Below, piece after piece: positions 35,222 to 42,859 of a stretch of 64,000 nucleotides of DNA. The notes beneath the pieces were generated by a model, which had not been told where the DNA came from, made no database searches, and saw only the letters and a list, made by a program, of their open reading frames with translations. The position numbers and the translations under genes were made by a program. The DNA comes from Pantoea agglomerans. Lineage in GTDB: Bacteria; Pseudomonadota; Gammaproteobacteria; Enterobacterales; Enterobacteriaceae. Position 1 is the first letter of the stretch; each line of letters begins with the position of its first letter. The stretch covers positions 2,418,001 to 2,482,000 of the forward strand of contig NZ_CP083809.1 of NCBI RefSeq assembly GCF_020149765.1, written 5' to 3'.

Positions 35222-35826
35222 GCTGCTTCGCTCCTCTGCTTGATCAGCTCTCTGGTTTTCTGCCGGTAGTGCGCTGCCAGTTCCTGCAACTCTTCCCGCG
35301 TCCACTTCTTCACCGGGTGCGGCCCCATCAGGCGATCGAAAGCAGCCTGCCCGATTTTCTTAATCAGGTTTGGCGTGTAGTTCTCGATGTTGCCGGAGAG
35401 GTGCTGGTTACAGGGAACGCACTGCTTATGACAGTTGCTTTCGTCGTAACGGGTGGCCGGTGACGCGCCGCGGGTGCGGTAATGTCCAGCGTCATACTTT
35501 CCATCGTGGAATCGTCCGCAGCTGATGCAAGGCGCTTCTGCGTCGCGAGTGCGGATATATTCGTTGAAGGCGGACTGGGCTTGCTTATGGAAGTAACTGA
35601 GGGGCTGTACTGCTAACTTGCGGATTTTGGTGTGGCGCTTTTCCTGCTGGGTCTGTTCTCTTCGTCGTCGTTCTGCTTCCTGTTTCGCTTTCTGCCGGTC
35701 TTTCTCCCGCTTAGCAAGTGCGATTACGGTTCCACACTCTGCGCTGCACCACCACTGATTTTGAAAGGCAGGATTAAACCATTCGCGGCAGTCAGGGTTT
35801 TTGCAGCGGCGCCTGATCTTCCTCAT
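35218..35826 (-). CDS. ninG: Recombination endonuclease NinG (Rap)
   Basis: 202 residues with an N-terminal zinc finger (CKNPDCREWF...WWCSAEC), a basic helical middle, and the conserved APCISCGRFHDGKYDAGHYR, then SNCHKQCVPCNQHLSGN, of NinG. Structure-specific nuclease acting on branched recombination intermediates in lambda. Overlaps Q by 4 bp. Confidence 0.95.
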   Translation of the reverse strand: MRKIRRRCKNPDCREWFNPAFQNQWWCSAECGTVIALAKREKDRQKAKQEAERRRREQTQQEKRHTKIRKLAVQPLSYFHKQAQSAFNEYIRTRDAEAPCISCGRFHDGKYDAGHYRTRGASPATRYDESNCHKQCVPCNQHLSGNIENYTPNLIKKIGQAAFDRLMGPHPVKKWTREELQELAAHYRQKTRELIKQRSEAA

Positions 35827-36104
35827 CGCTCCCTCCGTGCATTCTCAGGTTGTCGCCTTGCATCCAGCCAGCGCAACAGCGGGCGCAGGCATATACCCAG
35901 TCCAGCGGCAATGCTGAACCGCAGCCAGCGCAGCTGATAGCAGACGTATCGCCAGATGGTGTGGACAGGGACATAGTCGAAGTGCTCGTAATACCAGGTG
36001 TCTTCTTCGCAGATTTCACAGTTGAGCCCGAAGCGGTGTTTGTCCTCACTGGTGAGAACGGTGTTGCAACTACAGCAGCGCTTACGCCCAACATTTGTGC
36101 TCAT
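35823..36104 (-). CDS. Zinc-ribbon-like nin-region protein (93 aa)
   Basis: Unnamed. CCSCNTVL and LNCEICEED (residues 10-33) form a CxxC...CxxC zinc ribbon; a hydrophobic stretch follows (RWLRFSIAAGLGICLRPLLR) and then a basic tail. Overlaps ninG by 4 bp and the next gene by 23 bp, so co-translated with the nin operon. Confidence 0.72.
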   Translation of the reverse strand: MSTNVGRKRCCSCNTVLTSEDKHRFGLNCEICEEDTWYYEHFDYVPVHTIWRYVCYQLRWLRFSIAAGLGICLRPLLRWLDARRQPENARRER

Positions 36105-36282
36105 AGGTTGTGTCTCTCCGTGGTTCGCGGTTTCCCTCGGGCAGCAGCGCGCTGACCAGCCAGAGGCGTGGATCGGTAGCGAGTGTCTTTTGGGTCTGGA
36201 TGTTGCGGGCGGCGTAGCGTGAAAGTAGTTCGTTGGCGGTGTCGGTATCTACCGGATCATGAGTGAACCATGTCTTTTGCAT
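36082..36282 (-). CDS. Small nin-region protein (66 aa)
   Basis: Unrecognised. Start placed at MQKTWFTHDPVDTDTANELL (36282); the frame opens nine codons earlier inside ninH. No motif visible beyond two charged helices. Tightly overlapped on both sides like other nin genes. Confidence 0.65.
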   Translation of the reverse strand: MQKTWFTHDPVDTDTANELLSRYAARNIQTQKTLATDPRLWLVSALLPEGNREPRRDTTYEHKCWA

Positions 36283-36487
36283 CAGACTCTCCCTTTTTCC
36301 TCGGACCACGATTCCCCTGCGCGACCATCAGAACGCCGTTGACGATCGCATGTTTTTTTCCATCAACGTCGCGTGCGTAACACTTCACCGTCTGACGGGC
36401 GATGCCTGTCATGCGGCCAACTGCTGCCATGTTCCCTCGCGTCTCAACGAGAAGTTCGGGAATGGTTTGAACAATGGCTTTACCCAT
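36257..36487 (-). CDS. ninH: NinH, small Fis-like DNA-binding protein
   Basis: 76 residues. TIPELLVETRGNMAAVGRMT, QTVKCYARDVDGKKHAIVNG and VLMV parallel lambda NinH (TIPDMLVEAYGN...KMHAIVNDVLMV) through its helix-turn-helix. Role in lambda is dispensable. Overlaps the NinB-like gene by 8 bp. Confidence 0.88.
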   Translation of the reverse strand: MGKAIVQTIPELLVETRGNMAAVGRMTGIARQTVKCYARDVDGKKHAIVNGVLMVAQGNRGPRKKGESDAKDMVHS

Positions 36488-36935
36488 TTTGTTTTTCCTT
36501 CAGATTCATGTATTCGCTGTCGGCCGGCACCGTCAGTTTGCAGCCGATGTTTAAAGCCCAACCCTCTACCTGCGTCAGGAAGAAGTGCATCTCTCCCGTA
36601 TCCAGATCTGAGGTGTGGCGAAGCGAACTGATTGTGGTTTTCTCGCCGGTGATAACATCGACCATTTCCCGCTGCTCATAGCCGAGATACGTATGCTTCA
36701 TGGCGTCTTTGACCCACTCTTTGGTAGCGATGGTTTTGCCGCGGCGAATGAGGTATTCGCTAAGCTGTTCGTACCAAACATGGGAAAGGGCATTTTGTGA
36801 AAGGCTTCTCTTGTCCCGCCAGGGCTTTAAGATGAGGCGGTAGCAGTCGCCGGAATCGAGCAGAGGTTGAAGCTGTTGCCCGATGGCGCTGAAGTTCGAT
36901 TTATGAAGGCGTATGCCGTCTTTCGGTATCTCCAT
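36480..36935 (-). CDS. NinB/Orf-type recombination mediator
   Basis: 151 residues from MEIPKDGIRLHKSNFSAIGQ (36935); the frame opens 13 codons earlier. WRDKRSLSQNALSHVWYEQL and the closing PADSEYMNLKEKQ fit the NinB/YbcN family that helps load strand-annealing proteins on SSB-coated DNA. First member of the nin-type cluster after a few unknown small genes. Confidence 0.72.
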   Translation of the reverse strand: MEIPKDGIRLHKSNFSAIGQQLQPLLDSGDCYRLILKPWRDKRSLSQNALSHVWYEQLSEYLIRRGKTIATKEWVKDAMKHTYLGYEQREMVDVITGEKTTISSLRHTSDLDTGEMHFFLTQVEGWALNIGCKLTVPADSEYMNLKEKQNG

Positions 36936-37143
36936 GCTTGCGGGTCTCATGTTGGGTTTCACATTCAGCAGCAACGATTACGTCATGCGCCTCTTGTGCC
37001 AGGATGCCCACGGCCTCAATCCGCGCCTGATACTGCTCCGGCGTCAGCGTGCCCTTTTGGGCGAGATTCATGATCGCCAGCGTCAGGTTCCGCGCCTGGC
37101 GAAGTTTTGGTGGCTCGATAACGAGCTGGATAACCTGCGTCAT
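36901..37143 (-). CDS. Unknown small early protein (80 aa)
   Basis: Mostly helical (RQARNLTLAIMNLAQKGTLT, EQYQARIEAVGILAQEAHDV) with a hydrophilic His/Arg-rich tail. No family recognised. Overlaps the preceding gene by 4 bp and the NinB-like gene by 35 bp. Confidence 0.68.
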   Translation of the reverse strand: MTQVIQLVIEPPKLRQARNLTLAIMNLAQKGTLTPEQYQARIEAVGILAQEAHDVIVAAECETQHETRKHGDTERRHTPS

Positions 37144-37295
37144 ACCCTTGCTCCTTCCCGTCCGGCCAGCCAGAAGAAAAACGCGCGATCGACAGTCTCA
37201 TCCTGATAGCCGAGGTGCGATCGGGTCATGCTGTGCTTGTCGCCGTGAACGCTGTGATAAAAACGCTCGAAACTGCTTCTGATGTTTTCGCTCAT
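37140..37295 (-). CDS. Small early protein (51 aa)
   Basis: Start at 37295 with a strong gggagg 6 nt upstream, giving MSENIRSSFERFYHSVHGDK and ending FFFWLAGREGARV. The longer frame to 37457 overlaps gene P and lacks a binding site. No family recognised. Confidence 0.68.
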   Translation of the reverse strand: MSENIRSSFERFYHSVHGDKHSMTRSHLGYQDETVDRAFFFWLAGREGARV

Positions 37296-37297
37296 GA

Positions 37298-37990
37298 TTA
37301 CCTCCCTTTCCTGACGAGAGCTTTCAGCCGGGCAACGTTGTCCAGGGCCTTTTCGCTGGCGGTAGGCATGTAGAGCTTTTCCAGCTGCGCGCGCGGTGGG
37401 GGAATTTCTTCGCCAGACTTGATGCGCGACGCCATTTTGCGAAGCTCGGCGCGGCATTTTGCGCGCAGCTCAGACTCGGAGAGGTTGTTGGCGCGCATGG
37501 TGCTATACAGGCCAGTGACCATCCAGTATGCGGCGTTGCTTTCCCACGGGTACGCCTCGGGGCTGTCGATCAGACCGCGGCGGGCGGAGTATTTCATCAC
37601 CATGTCATACAGGCCGTCTTCGTCCGGCAGACCAGCGGATCGAAGTTCGCCCTGCTTGCACCACTCGATAAACTGTCCAGGCGACGGCCAGAACGGCGAG
37701 GCACTGGCCCGAGCGTGCTTCATGCCGGTCGACAGCTGCTGCTTCGTGCTGATGTCGTTTTCGGCGAAGGCAGCGATCCACTGACGCTTGGCTGAGGCTT
37801 CGTCACGCGGGTCTTTCAGCGCCGTGCTGACCGATGCGGGAAACACCTGCTTGAGGCTCATGAACAGCATGTCGACCAGGCGCTCAACGGTTTCGTTAAC
37901 GCCACGATCTACCGGCTGCGGGCCGTCACCAGCCATGCGGGCCAGAGCGCTGCTGTCGCGGTTGTTTATTGCGGCTACGAGATTTCTCAT
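37298..37990 (-). CDS. P: Replication protein P (helicase loader)
   Basis: 230 residues from MRNLVAAINNRDSSALARMA, overlapping the O stop as ATGA. ETVERLVDMLFMSLKQVFPA, AKRQWIAAFAENDI and ASPFWPSPGQFIEWCKQGEL are lambda-P-type motifs. Brings host DnaB helicase to the O-bound origin. Confidence 0.92.
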   Translation of the reverse strand: MRNLVAAINNRDSSALARMAGDGPQPVDRGVNETVERLVDMLFMSLKQVFPASVSTALKDPRDEASAKRQWIAAFAENDISTKQQLSTGMKHARASASPFWPSPGQFIEWCKQGELRSAGLPDEDGLYDMVMKYSARRGLIDSPEAYPWESNAAYWMVTGLYSTMRANNLSESELRAKCRAELRKMASRIKSGEEIPPPRAQLEKLYMPTASEKALDNVARLKALVRKGR

Positions 37991-38907
37991 ATGAAATTTT
38001 CCTCCCACTCTCTGCGGTCGTTCCAGTGTGGAATCTGTTGCTGTGAACTGGATGGCGCGTTGCGAGCCGGCTGGCTCATCTGCGCTTTAAGGGTCGCCCA
38101 TTGCTTTCGCAGCTTCGAAGGGCTGAGGATATTGGTCTGCCAGAACTGATTGCCGTTCGCCCAGGTGAAGATTTCGCAAATTTCCCGGTGGCTGACTTTC
38201 AGGGAATCGCGCATCAGACGAATGTCGTTTGCCCAGGCAGGCCAGTTGGGTTGCTGTGCTGTCGGGGTGATCACCTGAACCCGGCTGAATATCCACTGAG
38301 CGGCCAGAAGGTCATCAGCGGTTCCCCACTTATCGCCCCTCGGTGAATGAACCGCTGCTTCAGGTCGGACGACAGGAAGACTTTTCAGACGCTCGTCAGA
38401 GGATTCGCCAGAATTCTCGGACGTTTGTTTAATGTCTTTTTTGTCTTTTGTAATAGTGTCTTTTGTGGTTACCCGATTCGGGTAAGACCCGTTACCTGAT
38501 TCGGGTAAACATTTCTTACCTGATTCGGGTAAGTTTACCTTTTTCGGGTAAGGCTCGTTTTTCCACTCATTTAGCTCCTTGTTTATGCCCGTCAGCCGCC
38601 CTTCCTGAGTGAGGATATTTCGCTTCACCAGCGCGCTTTTTGCTGCTGAGCATTTGTGCGGCAACATACCTGTAAGCTGGGAGAGCTGTTCGTTGCTCAC
38701 CCAGTCAACTTTCTTGTTGAAGCCGTATGTTTTGCGCATAACGGCCATGAAAACCAGAAGCTGATGCTGTGTCATTCCAGCCAGCATGACAGCCTCAAGC
38801 AGTTCATTGGCGATGCGCGTGTATCCGTCCTCCAGATCTGCCACGCGACGCTCCACGGCCCGGAGTTCGGGCCTGATTGGTGATACATTGTCATAAGCCA
38901 GATTCAT
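37987..38907 (-). CDS. O: Replication initiator O
   Basis: 306 residues. The N-terminal winged helix (ADLEDGYTRIANELLEAVML, MTQHQLLVFMAVMRKTYGFN, LTGMLPHKCSAAKSALVKRN) binds origin iterons as in lambda O. The middle is low-complexity because the origin repeats lie in it (LPESGKK, LPESGNG), and the C-terminus would bind P. Overlaps the ParB-like gene by 17 bp and P by 4 bp. Confidence 0.93.
   Translation of the reverse strand: MNLAYDNVSPIRPELRAVERRVADLEDGYTRIANELLEAVMLAGMTQHQLLVFMAVMRKTYGFNKKVDWVSNEQLSQLTGMLPHKCSAAKSALVKRNILTQEGRLTGINKELNEWKNEPYPKKVNLPESGKKCLPESGNGSYPNRVTTKDTITKDKKDIKQTSENSGESSDERLKSLPVVRPEAAVHSPRGDKWGTADDLLAAQWIFSRVQVITPTAQQPNWPAWANDIRLMRDSLKVSHREICEIFTWANGNQFWQTNILSPSKLRKQWATLKAQMSQPARNAPSSSQQQIPHWNDRREWEENFI
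38469..38551. other. Phage replication origin: four iterons inside gene O
   Basis: Four copies of a 17-bp palindromic iteron, TTACC(C/T)GATTCGGGTAA, at 38469-38485, 38492-38508, 38516-38532 and 38535-38551 (the last with TTTTTCGG in place of TGATTCGG). Spacings are 23, 24 and 19 bp. A T-rich tract (38420-38466) flanks them on one side as in lambda ori, where unwinding begins. Confidence 0.88.
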
Positions 38908-39730
38908 CGCCGCCCCCGCCCGCCGGTATGCCAGCGCGATATTCAGCGATGATCCGCTTTATCTCTTCAGCCGTGCCGTGCGAAAGAATCAGACTGTCAA
39001 AGCCACCATCGCGATCGAACTCAGCATCAACCAGCAACTCTACCAGGCGCCGCGCTTTTCCCGCGCTGAACTGAGGAATTGCTGCGCTACGGGACAGTTT
39101 CTTTTTCCCGGCCGCTTTGGCCTTCTCCATCTGCTCACGGGCAACACTGTCAGCTTTCGGCCCGTGTTCACGAGAAAGAGCCACTGCAGTCGTCGGAGCA
39201 ACTTCGCCCGCTTTCACCATCGCGATCAGCTCATCACCGCAGGCAAGCAGCTGCAGGTGATGATCAACGTCGCCAACAGAGCGTTTCACCTTGCTGGCGA
39301 TTTCTGAGGTCGACCAACCCTGATTAGCCAGGCGCTGATATGCTGCAGCGCGCTCCAGCGAGGTGAGCGGTTTACCCTGACTGCTGGTAACCATGAACGC
39401 GATGCGATCGGCTTCGGTACCGGAAAAGTCTTTGCACTCCAGGCGCGCAATCTCATGGCCTGCTTCTGTCGCCAGCAGCGCGCCGTGATAGCGGTGATGA
39501 CCGTCGATTACTTTGATGCCCTGCTCAGTTACCTGAACAGCCAGAGGCGGGACAAACTCGCCGGCGATGAACGCGTCGCGAAACTCTTCGACGTGCGCCT
39601 GGTCTATTTCACGGACGTTATAGCCCGGCTCGATATACAGCTCAGCCAGTGGAACCAGAAACGTTTTTTTGACCGTTGTCTCGGTGCCGTTTTTGTCCTT
39701 GGCCTTGTAATGCAGTGATAAACTACTCAT
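38891..39730 (-). CDS. ParB/Srx-domain protein between cII and O
   Basis: 279 residues from the ATG at 39730 (aggag upstream). The N-terminal half is a ParB-like domain (LYIEPGYNVREIDQAHVEEF, VIDGHHRYHGALLA), then a helix-turn-helix region (RLANQGWSTSEIASKVKRSV, SVGDVDHHLQLLACGDELIA). No ParA partner is near, so plasmid-style partition is unlikely; origin-linked DNA binding or a CTPase-switch regulator is possible. Lambda has no gene in this place. Confidence 0.85.
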   Translation of the reverse strand: MSSLSLHYKAKDKNGTETTVKKTFLVPLAELYIEPGYNVREIDQAHVEEFRDAFIAGEFVPPLAVQVTEQGIKVIDGHHRYHGALLATEAGHEIARLECKDFSGTEADRIAFMVTSSQGKPLTSLERAAAYQRLANQGWSTSEIASKVKRSVGDVDHHLQLLACGDELIAMVKAGEVAPTTAVALSREHGPKADSVAREQMEKAKAAGKKKLSRSAAIPQFSAGKARRLVELLVDAEFDRDGGFDSLILSHGTAEEIKRIIAEYRAGIPAGGGGDESGL

Positions 39731-39764
39731 AATTACTCCTGTGAATTGATCCAGTCTTTTCGCA

Positions 39765-40064
39765 TCAGGCCTCGAAGCTGTTCGCGCAGCTCGGGGCCTT
39801 TTCTTTGGTAAGAAGCTGCTCAATGCGAAGCAGTCTTTGCGCCACTTCAGATTCCGGCGACACAACATCGAGGTAAGCCATAGCGAGGCTCATCATCTGG
39901 AAGAAGCTGTGCTTCTGCATTCCCGATCTGCGCTTCATTCGGCTTATGGTCGCTTCATCCATATCAAGCACTTTCGCCAGAGTTCCTTGTCCGCGTTCAG
40001 CCAGTTTGTTCAGTAACTGACTTTCGATTTCTCGCGCTTTTTTGCGATAACTTGCAATTTCCAT
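39765..40064 (-). CDS. cII: Transcription activator CII
   Basis: 99 residues. REIESQLLNKLAERGQGTLA, KVLDMDEATISRMKRR and QKHSFFQMMSLAMAYLDVV closely follow lambda CII through its helix-turn-helix and tetramer region. Activates the cI establishment promoter at the CII box 40092-40105. Confidence 0.95.
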   Translation of the reverse strand: MEIASYRKKAREIESQLLNKLAERGQGTLAKVLDMDEATISRMKRRSGMQKHSFFQMMSLAMAYLDVVSPESEVAQRLLRIEQLLTKEKAPSCANSFEA

Positions 40065-40091
40065 GACGTAATATCTCTTTCGTTGAATAAG

Positions 40092-40105
40092 TTGCGTGAC
40101 ATTGC
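40092..40105 (+). promoter_or_regulatory. CII box and pRE-type promoter
   Basis: TTGC-GTGACA-TTGC is a perfect TTGC-N6-TTGC direct repeat on the plus strand, 28 bp beyond the cII start codon. The internal GTGACA serves as -35. Transcription would run antisense to cro into cI, as lambda pRE. Confidence 0.85.
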
Positions 40106-40127
40106 GGTGAGCAAGTCACTTAAGGTT

Positions 40128-40169
40128 TCCCCACACGGGCGGGGACGGGTTTCAGAGTGTTAAAGAGCG
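40128..40169 (-). promoter_or_regulatory. nutR: boxA and boxB
   Basis: On the minus strand CGCTCTTTAACA (boxA, 40169-40158) is followed 12 nt later by the hairpin TCCCCGCCCGTGTGGGGA (boxB). The same pair occurs in the pL operon at 42860-42906. It lies between cro and cII, as nutR does in lambda. Confidence 0.85.
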
Positions 40170-40176
40170 GTGTTGC

Positions 40177-40395
40177 TTAAGCTGCTTTGTCTTTGGACGG
40201 TGGGAAAACTTCATCCAGCGAGCATTTGCAGCCCAATTTTTTTAAGCCTTCAATGATTGCTCGGCAGTCATTTAGGCTTGGAGTACGGATGTTCAGCTCA
40301 TAGTTGGCGATACGGGATTGACCCCAACCAATGGCTGACGCCAGGACAGCTTGCGAAACTCCGATTTTTTTTCGCTGCTGAGCAATGTTGTTCAT
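40177..40395 (-). CDS. cro: Cro repressor
   Basis: 72 residues from the ATG at 40395 (ggagg 8 nt upstream). MNNIAQQRKKIGVSQAVLAS, AIGWGQSRIANYELNIRTPS is an HTH_3 domain of Cro/Cro-like proteins. Divergent from cI across the OR region; represses early promoters during lytic growth. Confidence 0.88.
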   Translation of the reverse strand: MNNIAQQRKKIGVSQAVLASAIGWGQSRIANYELNIRTPSLNDCRAIIEGLKKLGCKCSLDEVFPPSKDKAA

Positions 40396-40430
40396 TGCAG
40401 CCTCCATAACATTAAATGCAGAACCATTAC

Positions 40431-40492
40431 ACACAAAATGTGATTAACAGTCAACCTCAATTCGTGTACGGAGTGCAATCACGAACCGTGGT
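40431..40492. promoter_or_regulatory. OR operator region (three CI/Cro sites)
   Basis: Three 14-15-bp imperfect palindromes between cro and cI: ACACAAAATGTGAT (40431-40444), a weaker CCTCAATTCGTGTA (40455-40468) and ATCACGAACCGTGGT (40478-40492). Start-to-start spacings are 24 and 23 bp, as in lambda OR. The motif recurs at OL. Confidence 0.82.
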
Positions 40493-40503
40493 AAATTTAT
40501 CGG

Positions 40504-41151
40504 ATGAAAACAATGCATGAGTTAATCGGGGAAAGGATCAAATCCCTACGTGAAGCAAAAGGACTTAGCCAAGTACAGCTAGCCAAACTTTGCGGTTGGG
40601 CAGCTCCGTCTCGTCTGGGGAATTATGAGTTAGGCACACGTAAGGTAAGTGCTGACGACGCGGTAGTCCTTGGTTCAGCCCTTGGAGTATCACCAGCCAA
40701 AATCATGTTTGGCGATGAGGCCGATTCTGTTTTCAAACAATACGAATACCCATTGTTCGCCTACGTCCAGGCTGGACCCTTCTCAGAAGTAGGCAGCTAT
40801 ACCGCGAGCGATGCTAAGGCATGGGTGGCAACAACCAAGAAAGCCAGTGAGAACGCTTTCTGGCTAGAGGTGAAAGGTCATTCCATGACAGCGCCACAGG
40901 GCGTCCGCCCGAGCTTCCCGGAGGGCATGCTGATTCTGGTTGATCCGGCCGAACCGGTTGAAACGGGTGACTTCTGCGTTGCTTCGGCGAATGGCGATTC
41001 AGAGGCAACCTTCAAGAAGTACGAGCTGGATGGTGGCGTTAGTTACCTGGTGCCGCTGAACCCTGCTTACAGGATTCTGGACTGTGACCACAGCATCCGC
41101 ATTATCGGCAAGGTGGTTAAGGCTCAGTGGCCGGAAGAGACGTTCGGGTAA
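40504..41151 (+). CDS. cI: Prophage repressor CI
   Basis: 215 residues. HTH_3 domain at 4-62 ([36 protein letters not shown]), then an S24 peptidase domain with the cleavage bond Ala90-Gly91 (YVQAGPFSE), nucleophile Ser127 (KGHSMTAP) and Lys171 (ATFKKYE). RecA-stimulated self-cleavage would induce the prophage. First gene of the immunity transcript with the two genes behind it. Confidence 0.96.
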   Translation: MKTMHELIGERIKSLREAKGLSQVQLAKLCGWAAPSRLGNYELGTRKVSADDAVVLGSALGVSPAKIMFGDEADSVFKQYEYPLFAYVQAGPFSEVGSYTASDAKAWVATTKKASENAFWLEVKGHSMTAPQGVRPSFPEGMLILVDPAEPVETGDFCVASANGDSEATFKKYELDGGVSYLVPLNPAYRILDCDHSIRIIGKVVKAQWPEETFG

Positions 41152-41165
41152 ACAAAGAGGCAAGG

Positions 41166-41594
41166 ATGGAAAACACTAGTATTCGGGATGTTAACTTTTC
41201 GCTTAGATACGACGGCTTAGATGCTGAAAAGCATGAGATTGAACTCAACTGCCTTGGTGAGTCTTTAAAGGGTTTCTCAAAAATTCTCGCAACTGCTGGC
41301 ACCTTCGCGATTACGCAAAGATATACGAAGAACTCGGCAGGTCATGAAGTTAAGGTATATGCGAAAGAAGCAAAAGCGAACTGCTTCACCCTTGATACTG
41401 TTATGAATTTCATCACTCAATCTCAATTGTTCTCGGGATCTGCCGGGGCTATACTTGGTGCATTGATACCCTATATTTTTGCTAAAAACGCTCAAAAGAA
41501 AGAGGAAATGAAATACCTTAAGGATGCGCTCGAGAAAGCCATTGAGGCTCTCGGAAACAAAGACAAAGGAACCTCGATGGACTCATCTCCGTGA
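41166..41594 (+). CDS. Unknown membrane-associated protein in rexA position (142 aa)
   Basis: From the ATG at 41166. The N-terminal 80 residues are soluble ([20 protein letters not shown]), then a glycine-rich hydrophobic segment ([20 protein letters not shown], about 95-113), then a charged coiled-coil tail ([20 protein letters not shown]). It follows cI by 15 bp and overlaps the next gene as GTGA, so all three are probably expressed in the lysogen, like lambda cI-rexA-rexB. No sequence match to Rex is claimed. Confidence 0.75.
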   Translation: MENTSIRDVNFSLRYDGLDAEKHEIELNCLGESLKGFSKILATAGTFAITQRYTKNSAGHEVKVYAKEAKANCFTLDTVMNFITQSQLFSGSAGAILGALIPYIFAKNAQKKEEMKYLKDALEKAIEALGNKDKGTSMDSSP

Positions 41595-42031
41595 TAGACA
41601 AGATGGCTACTGAGTTGCGTCCGTCCGTCAGGCAAGCAGTTTCACCGATTGGCAATACCTGCAACAAAATCAGCGTCAGTTCAGGTGGTGGATTTAACCC
41701 GGCAGTGATAAACGAAGAAGATAAAGCCATTATCGATCAGTTAGATGATGATGAAGTTATCGGCCTGCGTGAGTACCGAATCTACCTCACCGAGTTCGAT
41801 GCCCACAAAATGACAGCTAAGGTCATTTTGCAAGGTGATGATATGGACAGGCGTATCCCGGCCCTAATCAGCGATCCATCCGCATCTGCTTCTGACAACC
41901 CCTACCTTGCTTCGCTGGCAAAATTTCTCAATCACGGACTCAATGAGAGCGCGGCGGTCAAGATCACCGCCAAAGCATCTGTGAGGAAAGGCGCAATCAG
42001 CAAGTTCTTTATTGTAGATATTGAAATCTAG
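41591..42031 (+). CDS. Unknown partner protein in rexB position (146 aa)
   Basis: GTG start at 41591 overlapping the previous stop. Soluble, alpha/beta ([60 protein letters not shown]). I do not recognise the family. The tight coupling and position in the immunity operon suggest it works with the membrane protein before it, possibly in superinfection exclusion. Followed at once by the first of five terminators. Confidence 0.75.
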   Translation: MIDKMATELRPSVRQAVSPIGNTCNKISVSSGGGFNPAVINEEDKAIIDQLDDDEVIGLREYRIYLTEFDAHKMTAKVILQGDDMDRRIPALISDPSASASDNPYLASLAKFLNHGLNESAAVKITAKASVRKGAISKFFIVDIEI

Positions 42032-42048
42032 CCATAGAGAATTCCATT

Positions 42049-42704
42049 AAGCCCGCCACTGAGCGGGCTTTTTTCTTTTCAGTACATCAACTAACGTAAT
42101 CCTGACGAGTAAAATTACTACGCTATGTTTCACAGCAACGTAGCGGCAGTAGCCTATGCTTTGAAAGCACATTATTTGCTGTGTGCGATGGCTTTCCCCA
42201 TTGGAATTTGTGTCTTCTTGCCCGCCATAGAGCGGGCTTTTTTAAGCCAACTCCTCTTGCCAGAACAATCCTAACTTCATGACTTGTAGGACCATTCCCA
42301 CATCGCAAGACCTCTCACACTCCTAACCTGTAAAGGCTACACGCATACAGGATGTTGCGCGTTAGCTGTACGAGATTTGCAGGTTAACCCTGTGCTGAAC
42401 CACTTTGCCCGCCATTGAGCGGGCTTTTTGTGCCCATCTCTAAAGCTCACGGCTTCCATGCCGATAACATAGTGTCCAAAGAGACATGCCCCAAGGGCTA
42501 AAAAAGACTATATACAGCATCTCTGCCCGCCTCGTGCGGGCTTTTTTATAAACGCAACGCTAATTTAATCAACCGCTTACGCTTGCACATATAGCGACCA
42601 CTGCTAACCTGACCATTACTGGCTCGGATGCCAGCTATGAACACATCAACAACTAAATTCCTACCACGTTGTCCGTCATCTCTCCTCGAGTGGCGGGCTT
42701 TTTT
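42049..42704 (+). repeat. Array of five similar terminators in a region without clear genes
   Basis: Plus-strand terminators at 42049-42077, 42220-42243, 42407-42429, 42525-42547 and 42671-42704. The first four share GCCCGC(C)-4/5 nt-(GA)GCGGGC-T5-6; the fifth pairs GTCCGTCA with TGGCGGGC. T-tracts lie 118-190 bp apart. The 1073-bp gap between the gene ending at 42031 and N holds no convincing long gene; short frames such as 42125-42274 and 42628-42756 read through the stems. It could encode a series of small RNAs. Confidence 0.7.
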
Positions 42705-42748
42705 GTGCCTGCCGATCACCGCCAAAAATAAATTCACGCCAAAATCAT

Positions 42749-42813
42749 ACACATAACGTGTTAAACGCATTTTATACACAAATCGTGATTGACCATTAAA
42801 TCACAATATGTGA
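42749..42813. promoter_or_regulatory. OL operator region (three CI/Cro sites)
   Basis: ACACATAACGTGTT (42749-42762), ACACAAATCGTGAT (42776-42789) and ATCACAATATGTGA (42800-42813) match the OR palindromes and are spaced 27 and 24 bp. They precede the boxA/boxB site and N-like gene, so they should control pL. Confidence 0.82.
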
Positions 42814-42859
42814 ATATTATTTCCATCAGCAGGACGCAGTAACCAACAGGATGTTGGAT

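Noticed and set aside
42125..42274. Hydrophobic 49-codon frame starting MFHSNVAAVAYALKAHYL
   Set aside because: No ribosome-binding site and it reads through a terminator stem (IERAFL). Kept only as a possibility within the terminator array.
42628..42756. 42-codon frame MPAMNTSTTKFLP in the same array
   Set aside because: It crosses a terminator and enters the first OL operator; no ribosome-binding site. Not supported as a gene.
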